A DNA stretch of 64,000 nt from Candidatus Pelagibacter sp. (GCA_028227525.1 JAOJAE010000001.1:44343-108342), one strand, 5' to 3'. Numbered from the stretch's first letter, positions 46,354 through 57,838 are shown. Made by a program: numbers and translations. The notes: generated from the letters alone by a model not told the origin.

Positions 46354-47298
46354 ATGGCAAAATTAAAAGGGATATTATTGACCGAAGGTATGCATGGCAT
46401 GATCAGTCAAGTAGAAGGTTTGGCTAAAGCCTTGGATATAGATTTTACACACCACAAGGTTGAACTAAATCATTTTTGGAAATTAATTCCTCCAAATCTT
46501 AGCCCAGTTTCACAGCGTGTTTTTAAAAAAATTAATCATGATGATTTTGATGTGATCATCTCATGTGGACGTAAAAGTGTTATTCCTTCAATTCACTTAA
46601 AGAATACAGCAAACAAAAAAGCATTTAATATTCACATTCAAGATCCAAAAGTAGATTTAAATCATTTTGATTTTATTGTTGCTCCAGAGCATGATGGAAT
46701 AGAAGGTGACAATGTAATTAGCACAAAGGGTGCCATTCATTACCTTACTGAAAACGAGATTAATGAAAATAAAGATTATTTGAATTCATTTATTAAAAAA
46801 GATGAAAGAAAAATTTGGACTTTAATATTAGGTGGTCCAACAAAGTATTATGACTATTCAACAAAAAATATGAAACATATTTTTACATCTCTATACAAAT
46901 TATTAAAAAAACATGATTTTCAATTAGTAGTAATTCCATCGATGAGAACACCAATTAATACCATTCATTATGCCAAAGAATTTTTTGGAGATAATCACAC
47001 AATTATAATGGATGTTGATAAAAAAGCATATTTATCAGCTTTAGCAATATCTGAGAATATTATTGTTACATGTGACTCAAGTTCAATGATTTCTGAAGCA
47101 GCTTTAACTGGTAAGCCGATTTATATTGCGAGTATTTTACCAAAAAAAAATGACAAAAGATTTCAAAAATTTAGAAATCTATTTAGAGAATTGAATATAA
47201 TTAGAAATTTAGGTGAAGAAGTAGAAAATTGGAACTATCTAAAGCTTGATGAAACGAATAGAGTAGCGAATATTATCAAACAGAAAATTAATTGTTAA
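46354..47298 (+). CDS. mitochondrial-fission ELM1 family protein (DUF1022)
   Basis: A 314-residue protein of the ELM1/DUF1022 family. Segments that led to this call are the N-terminal LLTEGMHGMISQVEGLAKAL, DVIISCGRKSVIPSIHLK, FNIHIQDPKVDLNHFDFIVAPEHDGIEGDNVISTKGAIHYLT, LILGGPTKYYDYS and CDSSSMISEAALTGKPIYI. The last resembles the nucleotide-sugar site of GT-B glycosyltransferases. The plant member acts in mitochondrial fission; the bacterial role is not known to me. A ribosome binding site AAGGA precedes the ATG. It is translationally coupled (TAATG) to the 2OG oxygenase gene. Confidence 0.8.
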   Translation: MAKLKGILLTEGMHGMISQVEGLAKALDIDFTHHKVELNHFWKLIPPNLSPVSQRVFKKINHDDFDVIISCGRKSVIPSIHLKNTANKKAFNIHIQDPKVDLNHFDFIVAPEHDGIEGDNVISTKGAIHYLTENEINENKDYLNSFIKKDERKIWTLILGGPTKYYDYSTKNMKHIFTSLYKLLKKHDFQLVVIPSMRTPINTIHYAKEFFGDNHTIIMDVDKKAYLSALAISENIIVTCDSSSMISEAALTGKPIYIASILPKKNDKRFQKFRNLFRELNIIRNLGEEVENWNYLKLDETNRVANIIKQKINC

Positions 47299-47960
47299 TG
47301 TCATTTTTAAATTCAATTCAAACTCAATCTAAGAAACACAATTTCCCTTTTGATCATTGGGAATATCATAATGCACTTACAGATGGAGCTATAGAAGAAA
47401 TAGTTAAAGCTGATATTCCTGATGTGAGTAAGCACAATCTTAACTATGATGGAACCAGAGCAATTGATGGTGGTGCTGCTGAGTTTAGAGAAGGAATAGC
47501 TTCCGGAGGTGAAGCAATAAAGTTTAGATGTTTTGTAACAAAAGAAAATGAAAAACAATTCCCTCACTTGGTTGAATTTATTAACGAACTACAATCTAAA
47601 GAAGTACATCAGACTATCTCAAAAATGATCAATAAAGATTTATCAAACTCATATGTTAGAGTTGAGGTTATCTGTGATCGAGAAGGATTTTGGTTAAAAC
47701 CTCATTGCGATATTAAAGAAAAGCTGATGTCAGGGTTGATTTTTGTAAATAATGCAAATGAATCTGAGGATCTTGGAACGGACTTTTACAACGAAAAATT
47801 AGAAAAGGTCAAAACGGTTCCTTATAAAAATAACTATGGATACATGTTTACTAGTGGGCCAAACACTTGGCACGGGATGGAGAAGAAGACGATAGTTAAA
47901 GAAAGACGTTGCATTCAGGTAAATTATGTCACTTTCCCTACAGATTGGAAGGTCGAGTGA
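47298..47960 (+). CDS. 2-oxoglutarate/Fe(II)-dependent oxygenase, prolyl-4-hydroxylase-like
   Basis: A 220-residue oxygenase starting at the ATG that overlaps the ELM1 stop codon as TAATG (a TTG two codons earlier is less likely). Iron ligands are H136 and D138 (KPHCDIKEK) and H192 (NTWHGMEKK). R203 or R204 is placed to bind the 2-oxoglutarate carboxylate (VKERRCIQVNY). The domain begins with a helical N-terminus and a GGAAEFREGI segment. The substrate is unknown; tight coupling to the ELM1-family gene suggests a shared pathway. Confidence 0.8.
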   Translation: MSFLNSIQTQSKKHNFPFDHWEYHNALTDGAIEEIVKADIPDVSKHNLNYDGTRAIDGGAAEFREGIASGGEAIKFRCFVTKENEKQFPHLVEFINELQSKEVHQTISKMINKDLSNSYVRVEVICDREGFWLKPHCDIKEKLMSGLIFVNNANESEDLGTDFYNEKLEKVKTVPYKNNYGYMFTSGPNTWHGMEKKTIVKERRCIQVNYVTFPTDWKVE

Positions 47961-48125
47961 CTTTTTACTGCCAATCACATGTATCTAATGATCACAATAG
48001 GTGTTAGAGTTAGTTTTTAAATACTGCCAGACAAAACAAATATTCTCTACCTAGGCAATAACTTTTAGAAATAAATTAATTAAGATAATTCATTATTTGG
48101 AAGCAAATAATGGAAGAAATTCATT

Positions 48126-49181
48126 ATGATTATAAAAAATATAACCGAGCAAACATTGCCATTGGCAACAAATATTCTACCTTTAAAGAAAAATAACGTT
48201 TTTAGTATTAAAATTGATAAATCAATTGAGATAGTTGTGGTTCCTAATTTTGGCATAAAAAATTCTCATCAACCAAATGTTGGAATTATTTTGGAAGAAA
48301 TTAAAATTTTAAAAATTTTATCTAAAAGATACAAAAGTGTATCAATAACTACAATTACTTCAAAAAAAGATTTAGAGAAATTAGTAATTAGAAAACCTGA
48401 TTTAGTTTTCTCAGGTGTTAAATATTTTTTATTTAAAAACAAAAAAATTTGGCTCAATGATTATCTAGATTTATATGAAATTCCATATATTGCATCAAAT
48501 GTTGCTGCACTTAATAATGAAAGCGATAAAAATCGAGCTAAAAAAATTATGCAAATTGCAAAAATTAAGACTGCTGATTTTTTTATTACAAATCCTGGTG
48601 AATATTTAACTAAAAGCTCAATTCCATTAAATTTTCCTCTCTTTATAAAACCAGTCAAAGGTGGTGACAGTATAGGAGTTGATAAAAATTCGATTGTACT
48701 TAATTTTAAAAGTTTTAAAGCAAAAGTTTTAGATATTAAGATTAATCAAAACTCATCTTCTTTGGTAGAAACCTATTTGGCTGGTAAAGAATATAGTGTA
48801 GGTATTTTTGAAGACAGTATTGATGGAACTATAACAGCTATGCCTATAGAAATTATAGTTAAAAAAAATGTTAATGGTCATTGCATTTTAGATTTTGATG
48901 TAAAAAAAAATGATGAAGAAAAAGTAATTCCAGTTACTGATATTAAAATTTTTAATAAAATTTCAAAAATAGCAAAAGTTTCATTTAAAGCTTTGGGAGG
49001 TAAATCATTTGGTAGAATTGATATTAAAATGGATCACCTTGGTGTTCCTCATTTTATAGAAGCAAATTTAATGCCAGGTCTTCGAAAAGGATACTTTTAC
49101 AGATCATGCTTGTTAAATCTTGATATGAGCTATGATGATATGATCTTTAATATTGCAAATACTGGGCTATCTTCCCATTAA
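48126..49181 (+). CDS. ATP-grasp ligase, D-alanine-D-alanine ligase-like
   Basis: A 351-residue ATP-grasp enzyme. The centre and C-terminus match Ddl proteins: [39 protein letters not shown], and [43 protein letters not shown] with the metal-binding acidic and asparagine residues. The N-terminal third ([27 protein letters not shown]) is diverged from housekeeping Ddl, which normally sits in the division cluster. This may therefore be a different amino-acid ligase. The 165-nt upstream gap contains two copies of TACTGCCA (47966, 48022) but no firm promoter. It shares a TTAA stop with carB. Confidence 0.72.
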   Translation: MIIKNITEQTLPLATNILPLKKNNVFSIKIDKSIEIVVVPNFGIKNSHQPNVGIILEEIKILKILSKRYKSVSITTITSKKDLEKLVIRKPDLVFSGVKYFLFKNKKIWLNDYLDLYEIPYIASNVAALNNESDKNRAKKIMQIAKIKTADFFITNPGEYLTKSSIPLNFPLFIKPVKGGDSIGVDKNSIVLNFKSFKAKVLDIKINQNSSSLVETYLAGKEYSVGIFEDSIDGTITAMPIEIIVKKNVNGHCILDFDVKKNDEEKVIPVTDIKIFNKISKIAKVSFKALGGKSFGRIDIKMDHLGVPHFIEANLMPGLRKGYFYRSCLLNLDMSYDDMIFNIANTGLSSH

Positions 49182-52100
49182 ATATCTTGAAGCGAAGTAA
49201 CTTCTAATTTTTTAGTTTTGAGAGATTTGATAGCTTGCAAGCATGCTTGAGCAGTAGACATGTTTGTGCAATAGGGAACTTTATTCTTAAGTGTTGCTCT
49301 TCTAAGTGCTATTGCATCATTTAGTCTATGTTCAGAGTTTCCACCCCCTGTATTAATTACCAAAGCAATTTTTTTAGAGTCTAAAACATCAACAATGTGT
49401 GGAGATCCACTACTTACTTTATTTATAATCTTACACTTCATTCCATGTTTTTGAATATATTCTGCCGTTCCTCTTGTTGCGCATAATGTAAAATTTAGTT
49501 TGATAAGCTCTTTAGCTAAATCAATTCCCTCATCTTTGTGAGAGTCTTTTAATGATACAAACGCTAACCCTTCTTTTGGTAATGAGTTAGCTGCTGCAAT
49601 TTGACTTTTGGCAAAAGCCATACCAAAGTCTTTATCAAATCCCATCACTTCACCAGTTGATTTCATTTCAGGTCCTAAAAGTAAATCACTATTAGGAAAT
49701 TTATTAAAAGGAAATACTGCTTCTTTAACAGCATACATTCCTTTAGATTTATCTTTTAAATTAAAATTAGATAATTTTTCACCAGCCATAACTCTTGATG
49801 CTATTTTAGCAAGAGGAAGACCTTTTGCTTTAGATACAAATGGTACAGTTCTACTTGCTCTAGGGTTTACTTCGATAACATAAATCTCATCTTTTTTGAT
49901 AGCAAATTGAATATTCATGAAACCTTTAACTTTTAAAGCTAAAGCTAATTTCTTAGTTTGATTTTCTATTTCTTTAATTAAGAACGGTTTAATTGAAACT
50001 GGAGGCAAACTACAGGCAGAGTCCCCAGAGTGAATGCCGGCTTCTTCAATGTGCTGCATAATGCCAGCTACATGAACTTGTTTTCCATCAGAAATTGCAT
50101 CAACATCAACTTCCATTGCATGATCGATAAATTTATCAATTAAAATTGGATTTTCCTCAGCTGCTTTAAAAGCTTCTTCAACAAAGTTTTTAAGCTGGCT
50201 TTTTTCGTGAACAATTTCCATTGCTCTTCCACCTAATACGTAAGAAGGTCTAACCATCAATGGTAAACCAATTTTTTCGGCTATTTTAATTGCTTCCTTA
50301 TAGGTTTTAGCAATTCCACTTTCAGCTTGTTTTAACTTTAATTTGTTGAGTAGGTTTCTAAATCTATCTCTGTCTTCTGCTAAATCAATTGATGTGTATT
50401 GCGTCCCTAAAATTGGCAGCTTGTTATCATGTAAAAATTTAGCAAGCTTAATTGGAGTTTGGCCACCAAATTGCGCAATAACTCCAATAAGGTTTCCTTT
50501 TTCTTTTTCTTTTTTGATTATATTAAAGACGTATTCTTCTTTAAGAGGCTCAAAGTATAATCTATCGCTAGTATCATAGTCTGTTGATACTGTTTCAGGG
50601 TTACAGTTGACCATGATTGTTTCAAAACCTGCGTCTTTCAATGCAAAACTAGCCTGACAACAGCAATAATCAAACTCTATTCCTTGTCCTATTCTGTTAG
50701 GTCCGCCACCTAAAATAATAATTTTTTTCTTTGAAGATGGATCCGCCTCACATTCTGAATTAATTGAAAAATTACGCTGATATGTTGAATACATATATGG
50801 AGTAAACGATTTAAATTCAGCTGCACAGGTATCAACCTTTTTAAATACAGGTAGTATTTTAAGCGCTGTTCTTTTTCGTCTAACAGCATCTTCAGACGTA
50901 TTAGTTAGCTCTGATAGTTTTTTATCAGAAAAACCTATTGATTTAATTCGGTTAAATTCATTAAAATCTTTGGGTAAACCTTTATTTTTAATCTTAGTTT
51001 CATTATCTACAATTTCTTTGATTTGCTCTAAGAACCATGGATCAATCTTAGATAAAGCAAATATTCTCTTTAAATCAAACTTTTTTCTAATTGCTTCTGC
51101 AACTAACAAAATTTTATTTGGTATGTTTTCTTTAAGTTTTTTTTCAATTTGTTTTTTATTTAAATCAAATATTCTATCCAATCCTGAAAAACCAGTTTCA
51201 AGAGAAACCAATGCTTTTTGAAGCGACTCTTTAAAGTTTCTTCCAATTGCCATTGCTTCTCCAACAGATTTCATAGATGTTCCTAAGGTTGCAGGTGAAG
51301 TTGAAAACTTTTCAAATGTAAATCTTGGAATTTTAGTTACCACATAATCAATACTTGGTTCAAATGATGCAGGGGTTACTTTTGTAATTTCATTTTTTAA
51401 TTCATCTAATGTGTATCCAACAGCAAGTTTTGCAGCAACTTTTGCAATTGGAAATCCAGTTGCTTTTGATGCAAGCGCTGATGAACGAGATACTCTTGGG
51501 TTCATTTCAATTACAACCATTCGTCCATTTTTTGGATTAATTGCAAATTGAACATTTGATCCACCTGTTTCAACTCCAATTTTTCTTAAACATGCAATTG
51601 AGGCATTTCTCATTACTTGATATTCTTTATCGGTTAATGTGAGAGCAGGGGCGACAGTTACAGAGTCACCAGTATGTATTCCCATTGGATCAATATTTTC
51701 GATAGAGCAGATTATAATACAGTTATCTTTCTTATCCCTTACAACTTCCATCTCAAATTCTTTCCAGCCCTCTAAGCATTCTTCAACTAGCACTTGGCTA
51801 ACAGGCGACTCGTGTAATCCACTTTTAATTATTTTAAGATATTCTTTTTCGTTTTTAGCTATACCTCCACCTAGACCTCCAAGAGTGAACGCAGGTCTTA
51901 TGATTGCAGGTAAACCGATTTTCTTTAAAACTTTAGGTGATTGATTAATATTGTTTACGATTTCAGATTTAGGTAGATCTAAACCGATATCAATCATGTT
52001 TTTTCTAAATTTCTTTCTATCCTCAGCATTTGAGATAGCTTTAGAGTTAGCCCCAATTAATTCTATTTTGTATTTTTTAAGAATTCCTTTTTTCTCAGCT

Positions 52101-52402
52101 TCCATTGCAAGGTTAAGGGCTGTTTGGCCACCCATAGTTGGAAGAATTGCATCTGGTTTTTCTTTTTTAAGAATTTTCTCTAAAACCTCTAAAGTAATTG
52201 GCTCAATATAAGTCTTGTCTGCAACATCAGGATCAGTCATGATCGTTGCTGGGTTTGAGTTAATTAAAACAACTTTATAACCCTCATCTCTTAGAGCTTT
52301 GCATGCTTGTGTTCCTGAATAATCAAATTCACAAGCTTGCCCAATAATAATTGGACCTGCTCCAACCACTAATATTTTTTTAAGATCTTTTCTTCTTGGC
52401 AT
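49178..52402 (-). CDS. carB: carbamoyl-phosphate synthase large subunit
   Basis: CarB makes carbamoyl phosphate for arginine and pyrimidine synthesis. At 1074 residues it has the two tandem ATP-grasp halves (first half starting [25 protein letters not shown], second [23 protein letters not shown]). Conserved blocks include [23 protein letters not shown] and [23 protein letters not shown], and a C-terminal allosteric MGS domain contains [13 protein letters not shown]. It follows carA with a 23-nt overlap. Confidence 0.98.
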   Translation of the reverse strand: MPRRKDLKKILVVGAGPIIIGQACEFDYSGTQACKALRDEGYKVVLINSNPATIMTDPDVADKTYIEPITLEVLEKILKKEKPDAILPTMGGQTALNLAMEAEKKGILKKYKIELIGANSKAISNAEDRKKFRKNMIDIGLDLPKSEIVNNINQSPKVLKKIGLPAIIRPAFTLGGLGGGIAKNEKEYLKIIKSGLHESPVSQVLVEECLEGWKEFEMEVVRDKKDNCIIICSIENIDPMGIHTGDSVTVAPALTLTDKEYQVMRNASIACLRKIGVETGGSNVQFAINPKNGRMVVIEMNPRVSRSSALASKATGFPIAKVAAKLAVGYTLDELKNEITKVTPASFEPSIDYVVTKIPRFTFEKFSTSPATLGTSMKSVGEAMAIGRNFKESLQKALVSLETGFSGLDRIFDLNKKQIEKKLKENIPNKILLVAEAIRKKFDLKRIFALSKIDPWFLEQIKEIVDNETKIKNKGLPKDFNEFNRIKSIGFSDKKLSELTNTSEDAVRRKRTALKILPVFKKVDTCAAEFKSFTPYMYSTYQRNFSINSECEADPSSKKKIIILGGGPNRIGQGIEFDYCCCQASFALKDAGFETIMVNCNPETVSTDYDTSDRLYFEPLKEEYVFNIIKKEKEKGNLIGVIAQFGGQTPIKLAKFLHDNKLPILGTQYTSIDLAEDRDRFRNLLNKLKLKQAESGIAKTYKEAIKIAEKIGLPLMVRPSYVLGGRAMEIVHEKSQLKNFVEEAFKAAEENPILIDKFIDHAMEVDVDAISDGKQVHVAGIMQHIEEAGIHSGDSACSLPPVSIKPFLIKEIENQTKKLALALKVKGFMNIQFAIKKDEIYVIEVNPRASRTVPFVSKAKGLPLAKIASRVMAGEKLSNFNLKDKSKGMYAVKEAVFPFNKFPNSDLLLGPEMKSTGEVMGFDKDFGMAFAKSQIAAANSLPKEGLAFVSLKDSHKDEGIDLAKELIKLNFTLCATRGTAEYIQKHGMKCKIINKVSSGSPHIVDVLDSKKIALVINTGGGNSEHRLNDAIALRRATLKNKVPYCTNMSTAQACLQAIKSLKTKKLEVTSLQDI

Positions 52403-53573
52403 TTTTTTTCATGTTGTTAATAAACTCTTGAAATAAATAAACACTGTCTTGAGGTCCTGGATTTGACTCAGGGTGATATTGAACAGAAAATACTGGTTTG
52501 TTTTTTAGTTTTATTCCCTCGATACTGTTATCAAATAAAGACTTATGAGTAATCTCAATATTTTTAGGTAAATTTTCTTTTATCACTTCAAAACCATGGT
52601 TTTGACTGGTGATTTCTACATTATCATGAATTAAATTTTTAACAGGATGGTTCGCACCTCTATGACCAAGTTTCATTTTTTTTGTTTTACCACCCAATGT
52701 AAGTGCAAGTATTTGATGGCCTAAACAGATACCAAATATTGGTAAATTCTTTTTAATTAAATCTTTAATTATATTAATTGCATATTTTCCAGTTGCAGCC
52801 GGATCTCCTGGACCATTAGACAAAAATACTCCATTTGGTTTAAGTGCTAAAATTTTATCTGCTAAAGTTTTGCAAGAAACAACAGTTACTTTACAATTAA
52901 AGTCTGAAAAATATCTTAAAATGTTTTTTTTTATTCCATAATCAATTGCAACCACATGAAATGAATTTTTGTTATTTTTTTTATATCCTGTTTCTTTTTT
53001 CCAAGTTTTAAGACCTTTCCAAATATAGTTTTTTGGTGTTGTAACTTTTTCTGCAAGATCAAGATTTTTCAGTCCACTCCATTTAATTGTTGAGTTAGTT
53101 AATTTACTAATATTAAATTTAGCAGTTTTAGAATAAGCGATAGTTCCTTTTGGGGCACCATTGTCTCTTATGAAATTAGTTAAACTTCTGGTATCTAAAC
53201 CTGTAATTCCAACTATTTTATTTTTCTTTAGCCAGGCATCTAAATGTTGAAAAGATCTGTAATTTGATGGCGATGTTATTTCTGAATTAAATATTACACC
53301 TTTTGTCCAAATTTTATCTGACTCGTAATCTTCTTTATTAGTTCCAACATTACCAATGTGAGGGAAAGTAAAGTTTATAATTTGTCCAGCATAAGATGGA
53401 TCTGATATTATTTCTTGGTAACCTGTAAGAGAAGTATTGAAGCAAACTTCTCCAGTCGCTTCTCCTTGATAACCAATTCCTATTCCTTTAAAAACCTTCT
53501 TATTTTCAAGAACTAAAACGCCTGTACTGATTTGTGAATTTTTTGAGTTAGTTTTTTTTGCTTTTTTGATCAA
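52380..53573 (-). CDS. carA: carbamoyl-phosphate synthase small subunit (glutamine amidotransferase)
   Basis: CarA releases ammonia from glutamine for CarB. The N-terminal CPSase domain ([32 protein letters not shown]) precedes a class I amidotransferase domain with nucleophile C283 ([12 protein letters not shown]) and the His/Glu pair in [11 protein letters not shown]. Length is 397. The start codon is TTG (53571-53573): the codon just before it is a stop, and no ATG occurs in the next 80 codons. It is divergent from yqeY across 127 nt, in which I see only weak promoter-like hexamers. Confidence 0.96.
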   Translation of the reverse strand: MIKKAKKTNSKNSQISTGVLVLENKKVFKGIGIGYQGEATGEVCFNTSLTGYQEIISDPSYAGQIINFTFPHIGNVGTNKEDYESDKIWTKGVIFNSEITSPSNYRSFQHLDAWLKKNKIVGITGLDTRSLTNFIRDNGAPKGTIAYSKTAKFNISKLTNSTIKWSGLKNLDLAEKVTTPKNYIWKGLKTWKKETGYKKNNKNSFHVVAIDYGIKKNILRYFSDFNCKVTVVSCKTLADKILALKPNGVFLSNGPGDPAATGKYAINIIKDLIKKNLPIFGICLGHQILALTLGGKTKKMKLGHRGANHPVKNLIHDNVEITSQNHGFEVIKENLPKNIEITHKSLFDNSIEGIKLKNKPVFSVQYHPESNPGPQDSVYLFQEFINNMKKNAKKKRS

Positions 53574-53700
53574 TTACAACTCATGAGTTAAAGGTTAATA
53601 CAATAATTGCATTATTATCGCAACAGAGATGTATTATAAAATTGTAAAAAAACAATTTTTCTTTTGAAGAATTTTTTCTTTGCAGTAGATTAAAAAAATT

Positions 53701-54162
53701 ATGGCATTAAAAGAAACCATCGAAACAGAATATAAAAACGCTTTAAAAGCTAAAGATAAAACTAAAATATCAACCTATAGGTTAATATTATCTTCAATTA
53801 AAGATTTAGACATTGTGAACAGATCAGGTCCAAATAAAAAGGACACGGATGACGAGGATATTAAGAAGCTTTTAAAAAAAATGGTCAAGCAAAGAGCCGA
53901 ATCGATAGATATCTATAAGAAAAATAACAGGACAGATCTTTTAGAAGTTGAGCAAAATGAACTTGATATTTTATCAGGTTTTTTACCAAAACAAATTGGT
54001 GAAGAGGAAACTAAGAAATTATGTGGAGAAGTAATTGCTAAACTTGGAGCAAGTTCAATTAAAGATATGGGCAAAGTAATGGGTGAGTTAAAAAAAACAC
54101 ATGCTGATGAAATTGATTTTGCAAAAGCAGGCCCACTAATTAAGGAATTATTGAATAGTTAA
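53701..54162 (+). CDS. yqeY: GatB/YqeY domain protein
   Basis: A 153-residue helical protein of the YqeY family, related to the tail domain of the amidotransferase GatB. Typical segments are YKNALKAKDKTKISTYRLILSSIKD at the start, KKMVKQRAESIDIYKKNNRTDLLEVEQNELDILSGFLP in the middle and a C-terminal KDMGKVMGELKK. Function is unclear, possibly tRNA binding. It precedes dnaG and rpoD, with a TAATG overlap to dnaG, the yqeY-dnaG-rpoD order seen in many alphaproteobacteria. A weak TTGCAT (53607) / TATTAT (53632) pair could be its promoter. Confidence 0.9.
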   Translation: MALKETIETEYKNALKAKDKTKISTYRLILSSIKDLDIVNRSGPNKKDTDDEDIKKLLKKMVKQRAESIDIYKKNNRTDLLEVEQNELDILSGFLPKQIGEEETKKLCGEVIAKLGASSIKDMGKVMGELKKTHADEIDFAKAGPLIKELLNS

Positions 54163-55937
54163 TGAAATACCCAAAAGAGTACCTTGAAGAGATTAAAACA
54201 AGGCTCAAAGTTTCAACAGTTGTATCTAAGTCAGTTTCTTTAAAGAAAAGAGGTAAGGAATATGTTGGCTTATCTCCATTTAAAACAGAAAAAACTCCAT
54301 CTTTTACTGTTAATGATGAAAAGGAATTTTATCATTGTTTTGCAACATCGGAGCATGGAAATATCTTTGATTTTGTGATGAAAACTCAAAATTTAAAATT
54401 TGGTGAAGCTGTTAAACACTTGGCTCAATTAGCAGGCATGCAACCTTATATGTTTTCAAAGCAAGATGAGGAAAGAGAAAAAAAATGGAAAGAGTATCTA
54501 TCAATCTATAGCCATTATGTTGATTTTTATCACGGCGAGTTATTAAAAAATGAAAGATACTCAAATGCTAGGGACTATTTAAAAAATAGATCATTAGGTA
54601 AAGAAGAAGTTAAAAAATTTAAGATTGGTTATATAGAAAAAAATCCTAGTTTTTTTGAAAAACTTAAAGACGAATTTAGTGAACAAGCTTTAGTAGAAAG
54701 TGGATTATTTTATTTAGATGAAAAAAAGAAAACATATGTTGAAAGATTTAGAGGTAGATTAATTTTTCCAATTAACAATATCTCTGGACAGCCAATTGCT
54801 TTAGGTGGAAGAATAATAGAAAATTTAGATTATTTAGCAAAATATATTAATTCACCAGAAACAATTTTTTTCAAAAAGGGCTCAAACCTATATAACCTAG
54901 ATTTAGCTAGAAAATTATCTAACAAATTAGATCATATTTATTTAGTTGAAGGATATATGGATGTTGTTGGTCTGAGTAAAAACGGAATTGAAAATGTAGT
55001 TGCAAACCTTGGTACTTCTTTAACTGATAAGCAAATCTTAACTTTAAATCAATTCTTTGACGACATTATAATTTGTTTTGATGGTGATGAAAGTGGGTAC
55101 AAAGCTGCTCTTAGAGCTGCCGAAAACTCTATTAGAGAATTGAAACCTGAAAAACAAATATCTTTTTTGTTTTTACCAGACAAAGAAGATCCTGATAGTT
55201 ATGTCAATAAACATGGTAAAAACTATTTTGTAGATTTTACAAAACAAAGCAAACTGTCTATTCATCAATTTATTTTTAGTCACTATAAAAAACAGACTGA
55301 AAATAATCCTTCTTCGATGGCAATATTTGAAAAAAAACTTAGATCTATCGCTAATACTATCAAAGATGATTTTATTAAAAAGTACGTTCTTGAATATTTT
55401 TTAGAAAAAATTGCAGAATTAACTCCTCACTCTAATCAAAAAAGAAAACAATTTTATGTTAAAAAAACTAAATCACTTGACTCAACCAAAAAATATTTTA
55501 ATGAAAGTCAGTCTATATCAGGTGTGGAGTTAAAAGAGTTTTCTTTACTATATTTACTTCTTAATAATCTATCATTTTTTCAAGCAAATATTCATTTAGT
55601 TGAAAATATAAAGCTATTCACAGAAATAAATAAGCAAATATTTAAATCTATAATAGAGAGATTAAAGTCTGGCGAACAAATTAGTATTGAAGATTTAAAT
55701 TTAGACAAACAACTGCTAGATAAAATAAATAAGTTTGCTCCAATCAAGCATATTCTTAAAAATAAACTTGATAATGATGATCAAGTGATTGAACTACTAG
55801 ATGATATCTCTAAAGATTTATTTAATTATGACCTTGAGTTCAGAATCCAAGAATTAGAATCAAGGTTTTCAAAAGATATGAGCGAAACAACATTTAATGA
55901 GCTAAAAGAGCTTAAAAACGAAAGAAAAATCAACTAA
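54162..55937 (+). CDS. dnaG: DNA primase
   Basis: DnaG makes RNA primers for replication. The N-terminal CHC2-like domain is present (VGLSPFKTEKTPSFTVNDEKEFYHCF), but three of the four zinc ligands are replaced: S38, K41 and T62 stand where Cys, His and Cys are usual; only C59 remains. The TOPRIM domain has the catalytic glutamate in LVEGYMDVVGL and the aspartates in ICFDGDESGYKAA. A weakly conserved C-terminal helicase-interacting region follows; 591 residues in all. It sits between yqeY (overlap) and rpoD (67-nt gap). Confidence 0.95.
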   Translation: MKYPKEYLEEIKTRLKVSTVVSKSVSLKKRGKEYVGLSPFKTEKTPSFTVNDEKEFYHCFATSEHGNIFDFVMKTQNLKFGEAVKHLAQLAGMQPYMFSKQDEEREKKWKEYLSIYSHYVDFYHGELLKNERYSNARDYLKNRSLGKEEVKKFKIGYIEKNPSFFEKLKDEFSEQALVESGLFYLDEKKKTYVERFRGRLIFPINNISGQPIALGGRIIENLDYLAKYINSPETIFFKKGSNLYNLDLARKLSNKLDHIYLVEGYMDVVGLSKNGIENVVANLGTSLTDKQILTLNQFFDDIIICFDGDESGYKAALRAAENSIRELKPEKQISFLFLPDKEDPDSYVNKHGKNYFVDFTKQSKLSIHQFIFSHYKKQTENNPSSMAIFEKKLRSIANTIKDDFIKKYVLEYFLEKIAELTPHSNQKRKQFYVKKTKSLDSTKKYFNESQSISGVELKEFSLLYLLLNNLSFFQANIHLVENIKLFTEINKQIFKSIIERLKSGEQISIEDLNLDKQLLDKINKFAPIKHILKNKLDNDDQVIELLDDISKDLFNYDLEFRIQELESRFSKDMSETTFNELKELKNERKIN

Positions 55938-56004
55938 TCTCAACAAATTAGCAATGGATTTTTGTTAATTTGATATTATATAAGTCTCTCAAACTTATAT
56001 TGCT

Positions 56005-57831
56005 GTGGAAAGAATAATTACAAAATCATTTGCTAGATTAATGGGTAGAGGCACCCACAGAGGATTTATTACCCATGAAGAATTAAGCAAATCTCTCGGA
56101 AAAAGAAATCTATCTGATGAAAATTTATCGCAAGCATTTATCCATATCTTGGATGAAGGTGTAGCTTTAGTAGAAAAAAAATCTGATTTTAAAGTTTTAA
56201 GAAAAAAAGAAGGGTCGTCTAAAGAGGAAGGTAAGACGATTGAGAAGAGCGATGATCCTATCAGAATGTATTTAAGAGAAATGGGTGGCGTAGAGCTACT
56301 TTCAAGAGAAGGGGAGATTGCAATTGCTAAAAGAATTGAGGCCGGAAAAGATGTAATGTTGATTGCATTATCACAAAGCCCGATGACCGCTCAACAATTT
56401 TATGAGTGGAATGATCAATTGCAAAAAGATGAAATTTTAGTTCGAGAAATTATTGATATTGATACTAATTATATGGAAGATGAGTCAACTGGACCTAGCG
56501 CAAAACAGAAAAATGCTGGTGAGACTGATAAAGATGACAACTCAAGTGATGGTGACGATGATGATTTTAACCCAACACTTGCTGCAATGGAGACTGAAAT
56601 AAAACCTAAAGTTTTAAAAACAGTAAATACATTAACAAAAGAATATACAAAATTAATAAAATACCAAAAAGAAAAATTAGATTGTGTTTTAAACTCACAA
56701 AGCTTTTCTACCACGAAAGAAAAAAGCTATCAAAAGATTGTAGATGATATTTTAGAAAATATTAAATCTCTTCAACTATCACCTTCAGTTTTAGAAGAAT
56801 TAGTTCAAAAACACTATGTTGAAAATAAAAAAATTATATCGCTAGAGGGAAATCTTTTAAGGTTAGCGATGGATCATAATATTCCAAGAAATGAGTTTAT
56901 TAAATTTTATATTGGCAATGAAATTAATCCAAATCTTAAAAAATTTTTAGATACAAACTCAATTTGGAAACAATTTTTTTCAAAAAATAAAGAAGAGTTT
57001 AAGAATATTAGAGAAAGATTAATTGAGATTAGTCATAAACTAGGAATTTCTGTAACTGATTTTAAAAAATTAGTTAGCAGAGTTCAAAAAGGTGAAAAAG
57101 AGTCTAGGATTGCTAAAAAAGAAATGGTTGAAGCTAACTTGAGATTGGTAATATCAATTGCTAAAAAATATACGAATCGAGGTCTTCAATTTTTAGATTT
57201 AATTCAAGAGGGAAACATTGGCTTAATGAAAGCTGTTGATAAGTTTGAGTATAGAAGGGGATATAAATTTTCTACGTATGCTACTTGGTGGATTAGACAA
57301 GCTATTACAAGATCAATAGCTGACCAAGCTAGAACTATTAGAATTCCAGTTCACATGATTGAAACAATCAATAAGATTGTAAGAACTCAAAGATTAATTT
57401 TAAGTGAGTTTGGAAGAGAGGCAACTCCTGAAGAATTGGCTCAAAAACTTAGAATGCCATTAGATAAAGTTAGAAAAGTTTTAAAAATTTCGAAAGAACC
57501 TGTATCACTTGAAAAACCGGTTGGTGATGAAGAAGATAGTAGTCTAGGAGATTTTATAGAAGATACAAAAGCATTGGCACCTCTTGAACAGGCCATTAAG
57601 TCAAATCTTGGAGAAGCAACAACCAAAATTTTATCTACTTTAACTCCAAGAGAAGAAAGAGTTTTAAGAATGAGATTTGGTGTAGGAATGAATACGGATC
57701 ATACTTTAGAGGAAGTTGGTCTTCAGTTTTCTGTCACTAGAGAAAGAATTAGACAAATTGAGGCAAAAGCTCTTAGAAAACTTAAACATCCAAGCAGATC
57801 TAAACAATTAAAAAGTTTCTTAGAAAGTTAA
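56005..57831 (+). CDS. rpoD: RNA polymerase primary sigma factor (sigma-70)
   Basis: The housekeeping sigma factor, 608 residues from a GTG start (56005; an in-frame stop lies 24 nt upstream, so little choice is left). Region 1.1 is N-terminal, region 1.2 is [29 protein letters not shown], and an acidic non-conserved region ([14 protein letters not shown]) follows. Regions 2.1-2.4 lie around [42 protein letters not shown], and region 4.2 is [31 protein letters not shown] tRNA gene begins 7 nt after its stop codon. Confidence 0.97.
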   Translation: MERIITKSFARLMGRGTHRGFITHEELSKSLGKRNLSDENLSQAFIHILDEGVALVEKKSDFKVLRKKEGSSKEEGKTIEKSDDPIRMYLREMGGVELLSREGEIAIAKRIEAGKDVMLIALSQSPMTAQQFYEWNDQLQKDEILVREIIDIDTNYMEDESTGPSAKQKNAGETDKDDNSSDGDDDDFNPTLAAMETEIKPKVLKTVNTLTKEYTKLIKYQKEKLDCVLNSQSFSTTKEKSYQKIVDDILENIKSLQLSPSVLEELVQKHYVENKKIISLEGNLLRLAMDHNIPRNEFIKFYIGNEINPNLKKFLDTNSIWKQFFSKNKEEFKNIRERLIEISHKLGISVTDFKKLVSRVQKGEKESRIAKKEMVEANLRLVISIAKKYTNRGLQFLDLIQEGNIGLMKAVDKFEYRRGYKFSTYATWWIRQAITRSIADQARTIRIPVHMIETINKIVRTQRLILSEFGREATPEELAQKLRMPLDKVRKVLKISKEPVSLEKPVGDEEDSSLGDFIEDTKALAPLEQAIKSNLGEATTKILSTLTPREERVLRMRFGVGMNTDHTLEEVGLQFSVTRERIRQIEAKALRKLKHPSRSKQLKSFLES

Positions 57832-57838
57832 TTTTACT

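Noticed and set aside
47961..48125. Possible regulatory RNA or riboswitch in the 165-nt gap before the ATP-grasp gene
   Set aside because: Only a direct repeat TACTGCCA (47966 and 48022) is visible; no conserved stems or known motif could be recognised.
48110..48196. A 28-codon frame (starting [10 protein letters not shown]) overlapping the start of the ATP-grasp gene
   Set aside because: Too short, with no family resemblance; the ATP-grasp frame continues cleanly from its own ATG at 48126.
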